DNA from: Apium graveolens
Taxonomy: Eukaryota; Streptophyta; Magnoliopsida; Apiales; Apiaceae
Direction of reading: 5' to 3'
NCBI RefSeq assembly: GCF_009905375.1
Contig: NC_133647.1
Coordinates: 175,831,939-175,895,938, forward strand
Length of the DNA: 64,000 nt
In this document: piece after piece, positions 59,993 through 64,000 of the stretch
Position numbering within the stretch: position 1 is the stretch's first letter
How the letters are laid out: the number at the start of each line of letters is the position of its first letter
The notes under the pieces: generated by a model
What the model was told of the DNA's origin: nothing
Database searches by the model: none
Seen by the model: only the letters and a program-made list of their open reading frames with translations
Program-made: the position numbers and the translations under genes

Positions 59993-62900
59993 CTTGTAAA
60001 CGAAGTCAATGATCATACTCATGGAGTGGAAGCTAAAATTGATGCACGTTATTCTATGGCATGTGGATTGCAAGTTGTGAATAAAGTGGATATTACAATT
60101 GGACCATTAGAGATGGTTTCGAGATATCCACCATAAAATTAAAAGAATCACAGGCGTCGAGCTAATGACGTTAAACATGCGTTTCTTGGGAGGTAATCCA
60201 TGCATATTGTATATAAATTATATTATATAATTTTTCAGGTTTAAAATATCCCCACTTAATGCTGGATGATTATCATGAGAGTTGAGGTTGATTTTTCTGC
60301 CACTTTTCACATATTCAGAAGAGGAAAAAGTTATGGAAATTCTCGCATTTATGCACCAATATAGCACGTTTACAAAACTCTGTTACGTGATGAAGCCACG
60401 CAAGTCAGCTACGACAGAGTTTCAATGTTTCTATTGTTTATGCCAAACTTTGGCATGCTCGAGCACACAGAATTACAATATTTCTGGTGGTTTGTAATTT
60501 GGCATGAATAAGAACACGATCGACGTGTTCATGTTATTTTATAATAGCTACACCTTAGAAGTATCGCGTGCCAGTTATGCATGTTCATGCATCACTCTAA
60601 AAAACAAAAGTAGGCATGGTCATGTTGCTAGATGATATCCTCATGCCTCCCATGTCTCTAGCTACTGTGATTTTGGCATGACCATGCAAAAGTATAGCAT
60701 GATCATGCACCCCATTACACATTGATGTGTTCTAGGTCTAGAGTTTCTGTGATTTTGGCATGATCATACAAAGTTCTAGCATGATCATGCGATGGTTTCT
60801 TTGGGCATGTTTCAGGTCTTCACAGTGGCGTCTCCACATATGACATGATCATGCACAAACTGTGGCATGATCGTGCCTGACTACCTTGGCATGTGTATAA
60901 TCTACTGGAAAGTTAGCAGGATCATGCTACTCTTGGCATGGTCATGCACGCCGAAAGCACTACATGTTCATGTAGCATCCCGATAATAGCATACACAAGC
61001 TCATTTTCCTTGTTCTTCTGCAGCCTAATTCATCAGTCTTTGTGGATATTTCTTCAACATGGTAAATATTTATAAGAAGCATTGTACAATGACACAATAT
61101 CAAAACAAGGGTACCCATTGTATATGACACTGGCCGCGCTTACACCTAATCAGGCTCCTTCAACACACTCCCCCACTCAGGCTTCCGCATCTATTTATTT
61201 TTCTACATGAACATACAACTTTATGGCATGGTCATGCCACAGGAGCCATCCACCCACTGTGATGTTTGGTTAATTTGGAACACTCATTCTTAAAAAGCCA
61301 CACTCCGAGTTTCGTTACCCACGGTTAAGAACTCTGGAGCCAGCATAATGGGGAAGAAAAGAAAGCCTTGAGAACTTAAAGGTTGACATTTGAGTTGTTC
61401 GGACGAACGTGGCAAATCAACAAAACTTGTTGAATGAGATGTTCAACTACAGGAAGTTTCATTTTCCTCAACCGCCATCGCGGTAGTCTTGGTTGTCGGC
61501 ACTTCATGCTTATCCATCTGGGAGTACTTCTTCCTTTCTTTGTATTATTGAATTATTTGTTTAGTGTGTGTGTTTGGAAATGAGGACAGTGATCCATTCA
61601 AGTTTGGGGATGTGTTCAAATTATGTTATAGTTTGATATATAAAAAATAATAATTTTTTTTGAAAAACTCAAAACAAAAAAAATAATAATTATGGACTTG
61701 CAAAATGGTTCATATAAATTACATTGTATCATATAGTGACATTGTAAGTTAGTTGCATTGCATTGAATCATATCATATCATGATCTCAAATTAGTAGTAG
61801 TCCAAGTTGGTGACTTATGATGATACTATGTGTACTTTGTTGTTGACTAAGTCTTGCTATGATCATGAGTCAAAGATATTACGTGCGTAGTGTCACTTGT
61901 GCAGAGCTTATTTCTTCACACACTCTTATCCAGCTCTTGAATTGAGACTGAGATATGCTTGTTTCTTGAGGGGTAGCCGCTTGTTGATGATTAAAATTTT
62001 TACTATTCTCTTTTGAGCTTAGTATGTGCTTAAGTTTGGGGAAGTTATGGGATGTATATGTCTTCTAAAAAAATGAAAAAAAATGAAAGAGAAAAAAAGG
62101 AAAAAAAAATAGATGTATGAATAGTAGCAATAAAGTACATGTTAACAATTGTGGTATGATTGACTAGGTTGAGCTCTTTAATACTCAAGTAATTAAGTCT
62201 GAGGGGACTTTGTGCCTAGTAACCTAAAGCCTTTTATGATTTAGGATTGCTGACCCAACACTCGCTACATGGGTATTAGTGCATAAATCTTTCGGGATCT
62301 CGACCATTGCACAGTTAATAAACTATTTAATATATATGTGTGTATAATATGGTTGGCAAAGTCTGATGGAGGTCGTAACTCACTTACACTGAGGAGCCAC
62401 CTAACCTTAGACCGAGCTTGTGAAGTCTTATGCCGGCCGTAACTCACTTACACCGAGGAGCCACCCAACCTTAGACCGAGCAATAAAAAAACCATATGTA
62501 AATATAGTAGCATTGTAGAAATAAAAAAATATATGAAATTCCCTTGCTAAACTTGAACGATAGCTAGTGCTAAGTAACGAATGTTTAAGATCTATTCTAG
62601 TACTCAACTTGGGGCTATTGACTCACATGCCTTGTCATGTTGAAACTTGTGCGTCTTTGTTCTTGGTACATTAGAGAGCATTTTGTTAAGCTAAGCACAC
62701 ACACACACTATGTACTTGTGTTAACTATATGATGATATTATGTGTGAGCTTGATTTTTCTAAATTTGGTGCATGAGTTGAGGGTTATTGTTGACTTGGCA
62801 TATACTATGATGTTTGAGATCTTTTCATTTTAGACCATTTAGTTACATTCATATAGTTGCATATTATATGGGTTAAATGGATTTCGTAGGTACATTCACT

Positions 62901-63067
62901 ATAGGCCCTCACGAGACCTTACTCGTCCACTAGGGCTACCTTGGGGTTTAAAGGGCTTGTTGCATATTCCAAATACAACCGTGATCACCTTACGAAAGTG
63001 GTATTAGTTAGTAGTTTACTATATTAGTTTGCCTGAGGACGTGCAAAATATCAAGTATGAGGATATT
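59993..63067 (+). other. Internal non-coding region of the Athila-like element
   Basis: Near 60150-60200 is a post-pol leader typical of Athila-type elements (GTCGAGCTAATGACGTTAAACA, CTTGGGAGGTAATCC). From 60579 to 61237 is a cluster of palindromic words. Near 62341-62480 a ~64-bp two-copy repeat (GTAACTCACTTACAC, GAGGAGCCACC, AACCTTAGACCGAGC) occurs. I see no RT, RNase H, integrase or envelope-like coding in this 3 kb. Confidence 0.7.
60579..61237. repeat. Array of GCATGATCATGC-type palindromes
   Basis: At least 12 copies of a 12-base palindrome or near-palindrome (GCATG, A/G/T, T/C, CATGC) occur at 60579, 60614, 60676, 60697, 60758, 60779, 60843, 60865, 60916, 60936, 60962 and 61226. From 60676 to 60947 they come as pairs spaced 20-22 bp, and the pairs recur every 72-86 bp. 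Confidence 0.85.
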
Positions 63068-64000
63068 TGATAGAAGATATATTTATATATATATTAAGGG
63101 ATTTTATCCGCATATTTATATGATTTTATATTTATTTGGGTATTTATTAATATTATTTTAGTGTTTAATGACATAATTCTCATAGTTGGAAGGGATTTGG
63201 CCTATTTGGGCTAAAATCATATGAAAATTTGAATTTGTTGGATGGCTTGCGCAACAATCGGTGTTTGGGCCTTAACTCGAGTTCTGGACATCAGATTTGG
63301 GCCATCTACCAGTCCACGCGAATTAAAAGAATTATCTTCAATTTGGAGGTGGTATCATATTTTTATTTTGGGCTGGATCATATCGGAAACAGGCCTTCAA
63401 ATCAGCCTACGAATTTCATAATATTATCCAACTTCAATGTGGATTGTATTTTATGGAGGAAACAATTAAAAACACTTTTCTCTTAGGTTATATAAAATTA
63501 TTCAGAATTAGAGAGCGTGGATTGTATTGAGAGAGAAGCTTAGAGAGAACTTGAGTAAGGATTGAAGGGATTCACTCCAAGTTTGAGGGATTTCATAAAG
63601 TTGTATCTTTCTTAACTCTATACTCTTGTAATTATGATTTCAGTTATAAATACATGTTTATTTTTTTCATATATTATGGGTAACTAATTCCATAATCTGG
63701 GAATTAGGTAGTATTCATTGGTTAAATACGATTGTGTGATTGTATTGTGATTTCTCTATCTTGCTAATCTGTTGTTGAGTGCTTAACACAATTGAGGGAG
63801 TCACGAGCCATTTATTGTATCTTTAGGAAGTGTAAAGAATCGGGAGATGATTTATAATTCTAGTTTATGATGCAACATACATGATTCAAATATTTAATTG
63901 GGAGATTAATATGCGAGTTATGAAACAGAAATTCCTTAGGATTTAACAGTTTACAATTGTATGTTGATTGATCATGGGAGTGACTTCAATGTGTAGTTGT
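63068..64000 (+). repeat. Right LTR of the Athila-like element, truncated by window edge
   Basis: It starts TGATAGAAGATATATT after a purine-rich GTATGAGGATATT stretch that may be the polypurine tract. It aligns with 56382 onward. Differences include an 8-bp gap near 63170 and scattered substitutions. Confidence 0.85.

Larger units (their letters stand above)
56382..64000 (+). mobile_element. Athila-like Gypsy element, deletion derivative without RT/integrase
   Basis: It reads left LTR (56382-57600), tRNA-Asp type primer site, gag, protease, a post-pol leader, a long non-coding internal part, then the right LTR from 63068, which continues past the window edge. The expected reverse transcriptase, RNase H and integrase are absent: sequence goes from the protease end (59992) straight to the post-pol leader. 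It cannot move alone. Frameshifts and stops are present in gag. Confidence 0.8.

Overview
This is a nuclear window from a flowering plant. The genes are spliced, there is a plant-type mitochondrial complex I gene, an F-box gene and a nucleoredoxin-like gene, and most of the rest is nested plant transposable elements. Codon use and element types suggest a eudicot, perhaps an asterid such as Apiaceae. That placement is a guess, because no ribosomal, chloroplast or other diagnostic gene is present.

Layout. 1-15391: a large decayed Ty1/copia element of the Sirevirus type on the minus strand. It runs LTR, gag, protease, integrase, RT, RNase H, a long spacer and an envelope-like ORF, and continues past the left edge. 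A ~3.9 kb solo LTR of a Gypsy chromovirus (about 8757-12637) splits its gag-protease region. 15397-16130 and 25158-25705 are two halves of one LINE on the minus strand. They are separated by a 9.0 kb hAT-derived element (16139-25149) with an almost perfect 8-bp target duplication; it carries two transposase copies around a Helitron-derived block. 25.7-27.9 kb holds small elements: a MITE, a copia RNase H scrap and a 194-bp hAT MITE with a perfect 8-bp duplication.

27980-31705 is the nuclear gene for the 51-kDa (NADH/FMN) subunit of mitochondrial complex I. Its start codon stands alone on exon 1, ahead of a 2.26 kb intron. A 519-bp Helitron follows at 32525. 34.6-44.5 kb is a local segmental duplication. 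It holds one intact nucleoredoxin-like gene (39831-42347), one pseudogene copy (35169-37244) and the promoter/exon-1 stub of a third copy joined to a copia fragment. The downstream copy is interrupted by a Helitron at 42547-43584, for which the paralogue gives the empty site. A second LINE fragment at 44.2-45.7 kb carries a 615-bp hAT MITE with a perfect 8-bp duplication.

48089-49273 is a single-exon F-box gene. 49.3-52.7 kb is mostly featureless. 52.7-56.4 kb is part of a TAT-like Gypsy relative with a gypsy-type transposon domain, two small introns, a coiled-coil tail and a ~48-bp tandem array. 56382-64000 is an Athila-like Gypsy deletion derivative with LTRs, a tRNA-Asp type primer site and gag-protease but no RT or integrase. 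Its internal region has a regular array of GCATGATCATGC-type palindromes.

The three apparently functional host genes (complex I 51 kDa, nucleoredoxin-like, F-box) are functionally unrelated. The main story of the window is serial nesting of elements and local duplication around them.
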